A stretch of 64,000 nt of DNA from Gnetum montanum (lineage: Eukaryota; Streptophyta; Gnetopsida; Gnetales; Gnetaceae): positions 188,964 to 252,963 of the forward strand of contig MNCI01000967.1 in assembly GCA_015680685.1 (NCBI GenBank). Direction: 5' to 3'. Below are positions 23,085 through 35,436 of the stretch, in pieces; position 1 is the stretch's first letter, and each line of letters starts with the position of its first letter. The position numbers were made by a program, and so were the translations under genes. The notes below the pieces were generated by a model. It worked only from the letters and a program-made list of their open reading frames with translations, searched no databases and had not been told where the DNA came from.

Positions 23085-25463
23085 TCATGTAGTTCCAGGT
23101 GGTGGTGGCTCCTCCATTGGTGCCTTCCCTTTGTCTTGTGCTCTAGGTTTTGAGGCTTGATGGTGTTGAAGTATGGCCTGGAGCTTCTCCTCTTTAGTTT
23201 AAGGATCTTGTGCCACCCATGCTAATGCTAATGTTCCAATGTTTGATAGAGTCGACACTTCCCACGGATAGGGTAGTTGCGGAAACATTTGATTGGCCTT
23301 GACATACCAAGCTGCGAACACCCATCGTTCCTCCTCATAGGCTCTGGCTTTATCCTTGTACTCCTAAAAATCTACTAGCTATTGAGCCAAGTCTATTGTG
23401 ACACTTTTCTATCCTTGGTAGCTGGCTTTTACCACCTCAAGTTCAGAATTTGCAACTTCTAGTTTTTCCAACAACTTCTTACATTTTGCAAATTTTGCTT
23501 CGTATTTGATGTGGGTGGCTGCTACCTGCTACTCAAGCTCTATCCTTGGGTGGCCTGCTATTAACATGGAAAGGTTGGCATACCTCAAATTTGCCAACTA
23601 CATGTACTCTGTCAAATCTTGAATTGGCAGGTCCCGGCTCTTAACTTTCGCTTGGTGGATGAAGGCATATGTGTCCAATATGGCTCACCGGTCAGTGTGT
23701 TGAGCACTGATAGTGTTGATTTGGGCATTGGCCATATGGATCTCCTTTTCAAGGATCTATTTATACATCCCCACCTCATCACGAAAGTGCTCCTTCAGCT
23801 TCTCATGTTGTTTAGCCTCATTTTTCCATGTGCTTATCTCAATAGCTGACTATTGACGAATGGCACGTACCTCCTCCATCGAGAGGGTTCGATTTTCTCT
23901 GGCTAAATGGCTTACGTCTCGGTTGACCTAGATGAATTATTCTTGTAATTGATGGAAGTGTTCATTGAGAATGTGCTTTTGCTTTTCCATAGTGGTCAAC
24001 CAAAGGTTGTATGCAACCAGCTACTTATTTTCCTCTTGTAAGGCCTTGAGTACCTTGATATGTGCATGAGTTTGTGCTTGTGCTGCGGAGGCATCCCAAA
24101 AAACCTTCTCTTTTTTATTAGCCACCCTTTTATTCTCTATTATTATCTTGATTAGTTGCTCAATTCTAAAATTATCTAGCTAGTCTACAGGAACAAATTG
24201 TAGAGGGTCTTGCTATGCTGCTTGTAAGGTCACGAGCTACGCTTGTAGTTTCTACACTTTAACTTTAGCATGCTCAGCCCTCACTTCTATTAAGACTAGC
24301 TTCCCCTTTGTGGAAATGAGGTCTGATTAAATTGCTATAACATCTTAAGGGATATCAAATAGGGATGTCATTACTTACCTTGTTTGAAGCAATTGATCAA
24401 GCACATCCTCATGTTCTACAGGAGTCATTGAGGTTCCAGCCAAAGTCTGAGCATCCTGTGCTCCTATGAAATCTACTGGTGGTGCAACAGGTACGTTGAA
24501 GGATTCTTTAATGTGGTCTGTGACCACTTCTACAGCTCCCATGGTGTTCTGGTGTTGCATGACCACCACAGTGGCCCCTTCACTAGTTTCTAATTGCACC
24601 TGGAAAGATGCCGTGTTTCCTGAGATTTGTTGTGACCATCTACTTTCCCCTTCTCCTGTGTGAATAGATACTTCTCCTCTTGTGTGATGCAATGCAACAA
24701 TAGGCTGAATGACATCATCAATGATGCAGAAGAGGTTTGTGTCATCATGGCTTCCCCAACTGAATGTCTTAGTGATGGCCCTGAGATGGCTCATCGACAG
24801 TCTGTAGTCTTGTGACGGTTGCTGATCTTGGCCTGTGCTGGGCCCTACTTCCTGTTGTTGGCTGGGACCCATACTTGGAGGTTGGCTGAGTCCTGCAAGT
24901 TGAGAAACAGTTGGTCTAGCCATCTGTTCTTCTTCTTGTTCTAGTCCCAGTTCTTCACTAGTGCTTTTCCTTGGAGCTGGTACCTTTAGCAATTCAGCAT
25001 ATGAAGTAGTTTGGGCTTTTTGGAGGACATCATTGGTGTACCCCCAAATACCAGCATGTCGGCAAAGCTTTCTAATAAGACAAGGGAAAGGAAATGCCAT
25101 CTTCCCTATCTTCCATTCCTCGAATTACCTCAGGATCTCTATTAAATATAGATGGGGTAGGTTAGCATTAACCTTTCCCATTAGCACTACACATCCTCTA
25201 GCTACATACGTTGATATTCTTTTCAGGCCCTTTGTGGGGAAGAGGTGATATGTTCCAATTTTGAAGTAAATCCTCTCTTTCATCATCAACTCACCAAATG
25301 TTTTATCTCTGCCATAAGCCTTTTTCAACCAATCCTTTCACACATTAGGGTTTGAATGGGTGGATAATTGAGCAACTATGGGCCCTGTATTCAGAAGGTT
25401 TAACACTTTCGAAATGGCCTACGGAGAGAAGTCAACTATCACATCACAAATATTGACAATGGT
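23085..25463 (-). pseudogene. T5 extra ORF: plant transposon protein-like domain plus coiled coil
   Basis: One minus-strand frame runs from about 25463 to a stop at 23085-23087, roughly 790 codons, with about twenty stops and no frameshift that I can see. The first part aligns with T4: KERIYFKIGTYHLFPTKG, ARGCVVLMGKVNANLPHL, then FPFPCLIRKLCRHAGI (about 25085). A Ser/Pro/Gln/Glu-rich middle (24375-25000) has no recognised fold. The rest (23100-24370) is Glu/Lys/Gln/Ala-rich with heptad-like spacing and is probably a coiled coil; it ends EEPPPPG. The N-terminal 170 or so residues present in T4 are missing and an LTR-like TATA module sits there instead. No start codon is obvious. Function unknown. 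Confidence 0.6.
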
Positions 25464-25468
25464 TACTT

Positions 25469-25556
25469 ATTTATAGGTTACAGGGACGCAATATTGTGTA
25501 TGGTACATTGTGTATGCGATATCATGTTAGCTGCGATATCGCGTATGCGATATCAT
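25469..25556 (-). promoter_or_regulatory. T5 internal promoter-like module, copy of its LTR U3
   Basis: On the plus strand it holds ACTTATTTATAG (TATA on minus), then GCAATATTGTGTATG, TGTATGCGATATCATG and TGCGATATCGCGTATGCGAT. The same items in the same order and spacing occur in both LTRs (22813-22900 and 29802-29890). It directly abuts the extra ORF. Confidence 0.7.
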
Positions 25557-25564
25557 GGTCCTAG

Positions 25565-27070
25565 GGACATAGGGCACCACAAGAATACCAAATTTTTTAA
25601 GGATTATTTTGAAATAAACATTGTAAATTGAGAACATTGGACTATTATTAAGGGGTTCTAGGGTAATTACATTAATTCGAAAGGCACCATTAATGATGAT
25701 GGTGTGGATTTTATCAATAAAACCTTGGGTGGTAAGAAAAAGGTTATGTAATGGTACATAGGAACATTATTATTCAGAGGGATAGTAGTAGGGAAAGAAA
25801 ATTGTTAAAATTATGTTGAGGGTAAGAAATGGTGTGTGTGTCATAAGTGAAGATTACAAAAGATTGCACAAGTGGATTCTTCCCAAAGCAAGTTCCAACC
25901 TATAATGCCCTTGTGTAACCACACTTAAAGTGTCTGTGGGCACTAGAAGGGTTAGATGTAATTCACGCTAATTCCACAAAACACACACATGTAAATATCA
26001 TCGAAATGAGGTAAGAATTCTACGTTACACACGACATGAGCTACAATTACATGAACAATGAGATGAGACAAAGTATAGAAGGAATCGTAGAGATTGGGAC
26101 ATGAGGTAATTGACCCAGAGCACAGTGAATCCTACATGAAGGGCATGATTAATGTGTCAGTAACCCATCGTTCCAAGATTAGGACAAAGTCCATCCTTCT
26201 AATTAGTGACATCACATTGTTTCATCCCATAATGAACAACTATGAGAGTACCATAACAACAAGGCATACAATCACTTGGTGTTTTGTTCAAGGGAGGAGT
26301 GATTTTTGTTTTGTGGCACTTTTCTTTTCATTTTCTTTTTCTTTTCTTTTTTCTTTTTTTTTCTTTTTTTTGAATACTGAATCTAGAGAAGCCACCAACC
26401 TTCAAGCATGGGTGAATGTCTTTCCAGTGGGACCCCCTAGAAAAGCATTGGATTTTTGAGTGCCCTTTTAATTACTCTTACTCCCATTTTTCATTAGATC
26501 TACAAGGATCTTAGTACAACCAGGTTGCATGATAACTCCCAAAGATGTCACCAAAGAGAATCTGCAAGTCCCCTTGATGTCACACCATAATCATTCCCTC
26601 TTGGTCCATCCTTCTTCATTCTGGGTACAATGAACACAAAATTAATTTTTAAGTTTTAAAAATTTCAAGAATATCACTGTACCCTCGAACAGACCCTCTT
26701 ATTTGTAGAATGAATGAGTGGGTGTAATGGGCTTACTGTCCAATTAATTGATCACTTGAGACTTGATAACATAGAACACACCTCAACCAATGATCCACAT
26801 GACTATTTTATTCATAGACGAGATTACTTACAAAAACGTAAAGAGACAAAAACAGAAAAAGTTAAAAAGATAAAAAAAAAAGTTGAAAAATAAAAAACTG
26901 GAAAACAAAAACTAAAAAATTAAAGAAAAATGAAAAATATTTATTAATCCTTCTTGTTATTAGAATGGGGGATATCCCCCATAACTAATTGGTTGAGGAT
27001 AGTAAGGATTAATAAATGGAAGATAAGGATCCTTGCATGTTAGAAATATTGGGGCCTGGTCATACTTACC
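25565..27070. other. T5 spacer between gag and extra ORF, no gene
   Basis: This is where pol would be expected; I see no RT or integrase block on either strand. It contains a TTTTC-type tract at 26320-26371, whose translation gives a meaningless Phe/Ser-rich frame, and an A-rich stretch at 26820-26940. Confidence 0.55.
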
Positions 27071-28942
27071 CCATTAGGGTTCACACACTTGATTATAGTA
27101 AGCATAGTGGGGCAATTTGTACGATGTAGTTCTCAGATAATGAGTTGACCCATTATGATATTTGGGACCGTTAGATGGTATGCAAGGATTGGGTTGTCGC
27201 TCTCCACGGCTGTGTTCATTGGGTTGGATTGTTGTTGGAGCATGAGTTGGTGGCCCTGATGAAGTTACATGAGGTGTTGGGTTTGAAGATAAGGGTGCAC
27301 CACAGTGTGGGACTTGTGCTGAGTTGGAGGATGCAGTGGCCTTGGGATTGTGTTGTCCCTTCTTACGGTCATGTTTAAAGAAGGGACGCTTTGGATGTTG
27401 AGGAGGCCTCTCACTGCTGTTGGTAGTAGTAGCACAAGTAACATTCGTGGGTTGTTGCTGTGGTACAGGCACCTTAGGAATAGTTGGTGGCAATGTATAA
27501 GGAGGGAAAGAATGAGAATGTTGAAATTTAGGAGGAGTATAAGGTGCACAAGATGGTGGTTATGTTGAAGGTATGGGTTGATAGTATTGAGGAGAATGGT
27601 ACTGTGATGAGATAAAGTGTGTTGGCCCAGTTGGAGAAATAGGATGTTGAACAAGATAAGCATTTGGATTTGGATGATATGAAGGGTGTCTCCAGTCTAG
27701 TGGTGGTCTCCCCCACGATTGGGATTGTTGCCACTATGATCGAACACAGTATCTCTGCATGAACTATGGATGTAACGTGTTTCCCCAATGCTCATGTAAA
27801 TGTAACAATATTGGGCATTGGCCCTTGGGGTGATCATATAGGCATATGTTGCATTCATACATATGATTGGTAGTTGAGCTCTTATTTTCCTTATCCCTTC
27901 TTTTCGATTGTCTAATGTTTTTTCCTGCTTCTTAGGTTTTCAAAACTCTATCTCGAATAATGTTGATAAATTCTCCACACTTTTGATACGTCAATTCCAA
28001 CTTCTTATTAAAATTTGCCTCGAATTCTTCTAAGGATTTTTGTATTGGCAAAGATGATTCTTTCTCCTTGTGATAGGTTGATTTCTCCCTTTTATGATCA
28101 TGGACCTTTGTTAAGTTGAAATTTTGGTCCCGTTGATGTTTTTCAACACTCTCCCATATAGCCATTTCTCCCTCTTCTTTTGCTACCCACTTAACAAGCT
28201 CTTGGACTTGATGGATTCTTAGTTCATATAATTGACCTTGGGCATACATCCCTAGGGTTTCTCTTGTTGCATCACGAAGCCCATCAATGATATGGTACAT
28301 TAGCCTTTCCTCGGAAAACCCGTGGCCTAGATAGTTGTGTAATAGTGAATAATATCTTTCTAAGGCCACGTCCAAGGGTTCATGTTGTGCTTGTTTTCAT
28401 CCTTGGATTTGTTTCCTCAAGGCTGACACTCTTGCGTAGGTTTGATATTTTTCGTTAAAGACTTCTACCATTGTTGACTAGCGTTGTATCGAATTTGGTT
28501 TTAACGATCTATACCATACTTTTGCTTGATCAATGAGTGTCATAGGGAAGAGCTTAAGTTTTTGCCACTTGTTCTCAATGTTATTCCATGTGCAAGCATG
28601 GTAGAAGGCTTGTAAATTTTGATGCAGATCTAAGTCATAGCCTCCTGAAAATTTAGGAAAGTTGTTTAAATCGAGCCTAGGTAGACGGATCTCTTTACGA
28701 TGCCTACGTGGAATTCAAATGGCCTCCTGTATTTGTGTTAAGCTTGTAGTGGCCAATAGGGGTTCATCGTCATTAGGTAAGTTATGCTTTGATGTGTTGG
28801 AATGATGTTGCTTTCATTCATGTTTATAAGAAACCCACACTTCAGGTTGTGTACTCCAATCTTCATTGTCATATAGTTCACTGGTTCTCCAATGAACTTC
28901 CTCACTAAGTGTGGCATTATCGTAATCTTGTAGGAGAGGCAT
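27071..28942 (-). pseudogene. T5 gag, single frame with point stops
   Basis: ATG at 28942 opens a 620-codon frame that closes at 27071-27073, with about a dozen internal stops. Blocks are LLATTSL, LDLNNFPKFSGGYDLD, KWQKLKLFPMTLIDQAKVWY, FNEKYQTYARVSALRKQI and LMYHIIDGLRDATRETLG. Next are a charged segment, a zinc-knuckle-like CNICLYDHPKGQC (C-x2-C-x3-H-x4-C, about 27830) and a long Pro/Thr/His/Gln-rich tail. The family's Gag forms the particle and binds RNA. Of the four gag copies of this group it is the best preserved and gives the reference order of blocks for T2, T3 and T4. Confidence 0.8.
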
Positions 28943-29057
28943 GGTTGTGAAGTTGTGTGTGAATTTATATGTGACTTTTAATAATTATTTTTTCTAAAAG
29001 ATATATTGTTAAGTCCTTTACAGTGACTTTGTATGATATAACTAATCTAGATAACTA

Positions 29058-29083
29058 GCACCGTTCCTCGACAACGGTGCCAA
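29058..29083 (-). promoter_or_regulatory. T5 primer-binding site inside a perfect hairpin
   Basis: On the minus strand the LTR is followed by TTGGCACCGTTGTCGAGGAA, like the tRNA-Asp-type site TGGCGCCGTTGCCGGGGA. The same bases form a stem GCACCGTT/AACGGTGC (29058-29065 with 29073-29080) around a 7-base loop. T3 keeps the second half in decayed form. Confidence 0.75.
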
Positions 29084-29912
29084 TGATGAGTGGCAAGGTA
29101 CCCCTACACTCAACCATACGAATACGAGCTTTACACATGTGATCCGGTCAAACTACGTAGATGGACTAGTTGTGGCATCTAGACAGTTAGCCTTAGGTCG
29201 CAGTTCGCTATCTTCCCACCTGGACTAGTATTAGCGTTGTCACATATGGTTTAGTCAAGAGTGAGGTGTATGATGTGGTTTCTAATCTAACGCTACTCCT
29301 AAAGGTGATGGAAAGTAATATTAATTAAGCTAGGAGAGAAAGGGTAAGAGAATCTAATCTAGCCAAAGTGCAATGAGCATATGTTCCTTGATTATTTGTA
29401 CACATCTTGGACTTCGTGCAAGACTACCACTAGGGTTTCCAAGCGTAGATCCTAGGTACACTACTGGGTTACCAAGTAGTCACACTTAAATGCTCGTAAT
29501 CAAGTCGTACTCATTTCGCATTTTATCATGAGTTTAAGGGTAAGAGAGATTAACTAGGAAAGAAGTAAATAACAATTAATTAAATAATTCAACTAAGTGA
29601 ATGCTGCAATGATGAAGTAATCTTGATCTTTATTGCTGGTCATGTGTGTGTCCAAGTACATCACACTCGAATAAAGGATGTCGTATAATTACATTCACCA
29701 CGGTGTGGGCATACACTGAGAAATATTGTAACTCTAGAATGATAAAACTGCAAGAGTCTAGATAAGGGTCTAAATCTAAGTGCCTAGAATAAGGAAAGTT
29801 GCCTCTTATTTATAGACATTGCGACGGGCCACGATATTGCGTATGCGATATCACAACTATCATGCAATATCGTGTACGCGATATTGCGGTCGCCCAAAAT
29901 GATGACTCATCA
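29084..29912 (-). repeat. T5 5' LTR (829 bp)
   Basis: It runs TGATGAGTGG to ACTCATCA on the plus strand and is followed by the TATGT duplication. TATA (minus) lies at about 29804-29814 and the GCGATATC palindromes at 29829-29888. Confidence 0.9.
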
Positions 29913-29917
29913 TATGT

Positions 29918-32081
29918 CTTTAAATGATCAAAACTTAATTATCATCAATGTTAACTATGCTAACAAGTGAAAACTTAAATCACTAAAAATGACAAATGGA
30001 AAACTTATCATGTATAACCCAGAGAATGTATATTCCATTTCTGAATGCTCATCCATGAGTTTAATTATGGGGAAGATGCCCCATCTTGAACCAAGAACTA
30101 ATAAGTACAATTTTAGTTTTTTTAACAACTACTTTTATAATTTTCCTAATTCCTCAAAATTTTTTAATTTTTCATGTGTTTTCCATTTCTTTTTATTTTT
30201 ATTTTCTATATAATTTTCTCTTTTCTTGAGTAATTTTCTTTATATTTTATGGATTTATGCTATGTTTTTGTTAATAATGATATTTTATGAGATGGATGTG
30301 ACTTCAAGGGCATTTTTTTGGGTTTTCTTCTTTACTATCTTCTTGAGTCCTATGACTCCTTATGAAATGTATCATGACTCCTATTGTTGATCATAAAGGA
30401 AGTATAGCCTTGTAAGATATCATTTATTAAAAAAAGAAATGAAATAAAAAATAATAAAAAATAACAAAAAAATAAAAAAAAAGAAACAAAAATGGAAATC
30501 TAAAGTACATCTCTCTAAAGATCTCTTGGGATACAAGCACTAGTTATGGGGTTGGAAGAACATGTTATCCATGCTTGAAGGCATCCTTCGAACTAAGGCC
30601 CAAATTTATTTCTAAATAATCTCTAAAAATCATTCTTCTCTTTTCTTCTCTTTCTGGAGTGATGCTTGTTCTCTTATAGTTGTGGACTCATGATGATAGG
30701 CAAGAAGAGGTACATCAATGCACAACCTCTATTAATGGTATGGAAATTCTTTGAAACTTGGATTGATAGGTATGATGATCATCTTAAGCATAATTAACAC
30801 AAGAACCTATTATAAACATGGTCAAGTACTTCATATCCTAATCTCTGCAATCCCTTCTTATACCATTATTCATCTCACTGTTGCATGCAATTATGTATCT
30901 AATGGTTTTGTATAGTATAGTACATGATTTCAACTAAGGAAATTTTATGTTGTTTAAAATAAGGCATGATTCACATTTAATTCTAAGATGGCCATGGACA
31001 TTTGTAGGAGTGGTTATGCAAGGGCATTATGGTAGGATCTTGCTTGGAGAAGGACCCACTCTCATGACTTTTGTTAATCATGACTCTAAACCAAAACCTC
31101 ACATCTTTAAGAACATCATGAAAAACTTCTTAAAATTTACACAAGATTTTGTAACTACTTCTCATTAATTTTGATTATCGTTAATGATTTCATATGGAAA
31201 TTTCCTTAAAATTAAAAATTTCTTGGTCATTTTTGGAACCATATGTTTTTCAATATGCTAGTGCATTTGCAATATCTTGCAAACTAGACCTTTGATTTCA
31301 GTTGTTTGAAAACTTGTGAGCTTATGGAGTTGAGCTCATTTATTGTGGGGGATAAGGATGTAATTTCTGAAATTTTTTAACAACCCATTTTCAAAAATTA
31401 TGGTAACTAATAGTAACAATAATCAAAATGACTTAAAAAAATTGATGATTATAGTCACCTTAGAGCCTTGGAGAACATTATTATGAAATTGACTTGTGTC
31501 TAAATGCTAACATTTTTTTTCAAATTTTGAGCTAAGGATTTAGAAAGGATTTATCATTAAGAAAAATTTATCAAAACTAATGCTAATCATTCAGTAATTT
31601 GAGATGATGCTAAATGGAATGTTTAAGATTAAAAGTCTTTTTTCCAAGGAATGGAAAATAGGCCAAGAGAAGGACAAAGGAGGATATGCCTAGGGAAAAA
31701 TAACATATAAAATGATACAAGTTCGAACATCATATGATTCTTGGACCCATGTGACAATGAGGATAAATTTTAGTTCGTCCTTTAAAAACGTTCTGCATAA
31801 AAGAGAAACACCAACATAATAATCAAGGTTGACAAATCTTCCATTGCTAGCAACAATAAGAAGATTCATCTTTGATGGATTTTTTAAGACTTAGACAATT
31901 TTATAAACTTTGATGTATATCCAATCTTTTTGTCATGTTGTAATACATTCACTTGAATAAAATTTTGTAATATGATACTTAACTTTTGTAATGGTAGCTA
32001 ATATAGTCATGGTCATCCCACAATTTTTGTAATGGATCTTCATCCATTTATATATAACTCAAGGATTAGTTTTTAGTTAAT
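29918..32081. other. T3 tail between the T5 site and the 3' LTR, no gene
   Basis: I find no protease, RT or integrase block. There is an A-rich stretch at 30430-30490 and many short frames. A frame at 30947-31168 does not resemble any family I know. Confidence 0.45.
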
Positions 32082-32091
32082 CATGGGGGTA
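32082..32091 (+). promoter_or_regulatory. T3 polypurine tract
   Basis: CATGGGGGTA lies directly before the TGATGAAAC start of the 3' LTR. Confidence 0.65.
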
Positions 32092-32508
32092 TGATGAAAC
32101 TTGATATGTTAGGTAGTTGAGTCATAGGGATATGATGAAGCATCATTTTGTCAAATGTATTAGTCGATTGAGATATTGTAGATACTAGATCATAGATGCT
32201 ATGTTGCATTTGCATTAAGGCATTTCCATCAATGCATCTTAGTTGGCTACTACATCATAGATGCCACATAGTATTTTCTATATTTCATCTACTATAACTT
32301 AGCTATATTGACACATCCTCGTTGATGCAACCAAATGAGTTAACACATCCTCATCGACATAGTGTCTATATTTACCTATAAATATAAGAGAAATTCCATG
32401 TATTGGGTACTATTTGATTAAGAGTGTAGCCAAAGTCTTATATATTTCTCTTGTAACCTTAGGAAATAGTCAATGAGGGCCCACAACATGGATTTAAGTC
32501 AGTTGTAC
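32092..32508 (+). repeat. T3 3' LTR, truncated by T6
   Basis: It matches the first 410 bp of 5426-6435, including a TATA box in CCTATAAATATA (about 32376). The match stops at TTGTAC (32508), where the T6 LTR begins. Confidence 0.8.
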
Positions 32509-34943
32509 TATTACATCCCTTCTAGAAATACTAGGTACGGTCATATGATTATGATTTATACATTATGTGTGTTGTCTTGGTGGGTTATTAGGGATGACTT
32601 AGCTTATTATAATTGCAGTTTATATGTAATTATTATGATTTTTTTACATGCTTGACTAATGTGATTATGTACACTAGCCTTGTGTGATGTGTTAGACAAG
32701 TGATGTTACTAGCAAGGATGTTGGATTGGGGTACAAGAGCATCAATTCAGTATGCATTTATGCTTTAAATGTAATTTTAGTATTTATGCATTTGAATTGT
32801 AGTGCCATGTTGTATGATATTTTGATATGGTTTTACTATGTGAATGTATAGAGCATTTGATATGGATCCTATAGGTTCAAAAAATTTTTAATTTTGAGTC
32901 CTTATGTGATTGTTATGCATGTTTGAAGTGTAGGGTATTAGTTAGGAAAAACTAGAATTAGGAAAATATTTCCTTTAAAAAATAATAATAAATAATTCAA
33001 AAGTAAACATATAAGTGAAAATCATATTTTGCACATGATGTGCAAAAAGGAGAAAAAGGTAATGTATTTGAGGTACTTGATATGTATTATATTTATACAT
33101 TACACATATAAAAAACAATATAATATGTCTTCACCATGTTTTTTTTTCGTCAACTACCAAAAAAAAAAAGTATCACTGCCTTTTATAGATTCATAATATT
33201 TGGATTTCTTTTTTTTTCTATGTTTGCATGAACAAAAATGGATTTGCAGTTCCTTCTCCTTTGTTTTTCCTTCCTTTTCTTCTATTTTTCACCCTTTGTC
33301 TAGAATTTTGAGCTTTGTTGATGGTTTTTTCTTGATTTGAACATGGATTTGGAATTGCTATAGACAGATCTATGTGGGTATGGAACTTATTTGAAGCAAA
33401 ATGAAGTTTTACTAGATATTAAAGTATTTTATGCTTATTTTAGACTTTTTGCTATAACAATTTTTATTGGTGGGATGTCTTCACCTTTTTCCTATATTTT
33501 TATGTTGGATTAGTGTATATAATTATGCAATGTGGGCATGTGGGGTGGATAGTTAAAAGATGGAGCTTGGAAATTTTGTTTTGTGTATTTCCCAAAATTT
33601 TATTATTTTGGTTACAAATTACTAGTTTTTATATATGTGATGTATGGTATGATATGGACTTGTGAAATATGATATGTGATGTTGATGAGATTGGTATGGT
33701 TGGAATATTATATTCTAGGGTTGCAGGAGTTTCTGGGAGTTTCAATCATCATAGACTATAATTAAATATTATTCTATTAATCAAACTTTGAATGTGCATA
33801 AATTTTCATCTAAGAGTCTAATTTAGGTGAAATTAGTGTCGTTGGGATCATTTTGGGAAGAACTTTCTAATTGTGAAATTGGTTTTCTCTTTGGACATAT
33901 ATCATTTTGAAGGTTATTATAGTAGTCATTTTTGCAGAATTACATGTAGTTCAAGAAATATGGTTGTGGTGCAAAATTTTGTTTTGTCAAATTGTGGTAT
34001 TATTTTCATAGAATAAATGTGACTATTAAGTGTGGATATATGTGGTCATGTTATGTTGGTTTTGAATGTGTTGTGCTTGTGACATGTGTTGGCTTAAGCT
34101 ACTTGGACTTGTACATGTCTTTGCAATGACACTTGTAACAGTCATTGGTAGGTGATGCTAGCATTAGGGTGTGGATTGGTTGGTGATGAGACACCTTAGA
34201 GGTAGATGTGGATTAACCCCCATTGTGATGCATTAGTGAGGCTCCTATCTTAGGACTCATCTTGAAAGTGGAAAAGTGTAGGTGTGTTCATTCCTATGGC
34301 TAGTATGTGGCATAGGTGTGTTAGTCCCTAGAGCTAGCCCTCCAAAAGGCTAGTGGTTATGGGTCACAGGTTGATGGACCCTAACATCAGTTGGATAAAT
34401 AAAGGACTAATAAAAAACCTATAGGTAATGGCTATTTATGAGTACTCATGGAAATGTTTCACATGCTACATCGAGTGTGGATATGCTAGCAACCACATGG
34501 GCCATGTGTATGATAGTATTGGTTTGTGAGTCATAGAGCTGATAATATATATTATGACTAGATTATGATTGTGTCGGTCATGGATTGTTTAATGGTATGG
34601 AGTAGGTACGATGACATGTACATGATAGTGGAAATTCTTGTGATGTGGTATAACAAATATATGACAAATTATGTTGGGTAGTGGTTTTATCTGTGATTGT
34701 ATGATAGCCATCTACTCTCTTTAATAATGATTATGCCAGTGTTATATGTGAAATGGTGTATGTACATGTGTTGCTTTAGGCATGCACAAGACTAATAGTT
34801 GATGTAGGTTGTCTTGTATCTCACTTCTCTCCTCTAGTGCAACACTTGTCAACCATCTTGTAGTGGAAGTGTAAAGACTTCCCACTTAGTTTTATACTAA
34901 CTTTATGTAATTATAGGTGGAATTTGTAGGAGCACAGATGAGC

Positions 34944-34984
<41 letters not shown>

Positions 34985-35363
34985 GTGGGGAAAATCTTCA
35001 AAGATTGGTTAATGTATATTTCCATGTATAGTAGTATAGACTATTTATAATTGTATGAAACTCTTTGTACTCTTATATAAGTGATAATGATTTTTATGTG
35101 TTTTTGTACTTTATGAGAATAGTGCATATTTTTGGTTTATGTAGAGACAAGAAGTTTTATAAATTGAAATGTTTTCTTAGTCTTTGGTTTGACATGAAAT
35201 TTTTATGTAGTTTGATCTTCCATAATAGATATATTGAGTGACTTATTCTTAATGTATCGTTACACATCTTTATCTTTTATTTTTTCATGCTTCCATTGTG
35301 TTATTACTAGTGGTTCTAGGGATCACCTTGCCCTAGCTAGGTGTAGTAGGGTAGAGTGTTACA
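32509..35363 (+). repeat. T6 5' LTR (about 2.85 kb)
   Basis: The left edge is TATTACATCCC at the point where T3 sequence stops, and the right edge is GAGTGTTACA, followed by the primer site. Only one copy is in the window, so the edges are inferred from junctions. It has no coding frame I can support. Confidence 0.6.
34946..34979. repeat. (AG)n microsatellite in the T6 LTR
   Basis: Seventeen AG units are uninterrupted. Confidence 0.95.
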
Positions 35364-35381
35364 TTATGATATTGAAGCTAG
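35364..35381 (+). promoter_or_regulatory. T6 primer-binding site
   Basis: TTATGATATTGAAGCTAG corresponds to the initiator tRNA-Met-type TGGTATCAGAGC; the differences are transitions. Confidence 0.6.
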
Positions 35382-35436
35382 TTTACTTTGATGTTATATG
35401 ATGTTTGGGGTACTCATCCATTTCTGAATGTAGGTT

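Larger units (their letters stand above)
22093..29912 (-). mobile_element. T5: complete non-autonomous Athila-like element, gag plus extra ORF
   Basis: LTRs are 29084-29912 (5') and 22093-22920 (3'), with a perfect TATGT duplication at 22088-22092 and 29913-29917. Internal order on the minus strand is primer site, gag, a 1.5-kb spacer, an LTR-like promoter module, extra ORF, polypurine tract. No protease, RT or integrase is visible. Both genes stay in one frame over their full length and show only point-mutation stops, so this is younger than T3 and T4. Confidence 0.88.
5426..32508 (+). mobile_element. T3: Athila-like retrotransposon lacking pol, host of T4 and T5
   Basis: The element is a 5' LTR (5426-6435), primer site, gag split by T4, a non-coding tail (29918-32081), polypurine tract and a 3' LTR cut short at 32508 by T6. 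Without T4 and T5 it is under 7 kb. I find no protease, RT or integrase in the tail, so it depended on another element for enzymes or has lost pol. The two LTRs match clearly where both exist, for example GATATGTTAGGTAGTTGAGTC in both (one base shorter quoted would also do). Confidence 0.75.

Noticed and set aside
26094-26459. 121-codon plus-strand frame
   Set aside because: Its length comes from a TTTTC tract that gives a Phe/Ser run; no family resemblance and it is antisense to T5.
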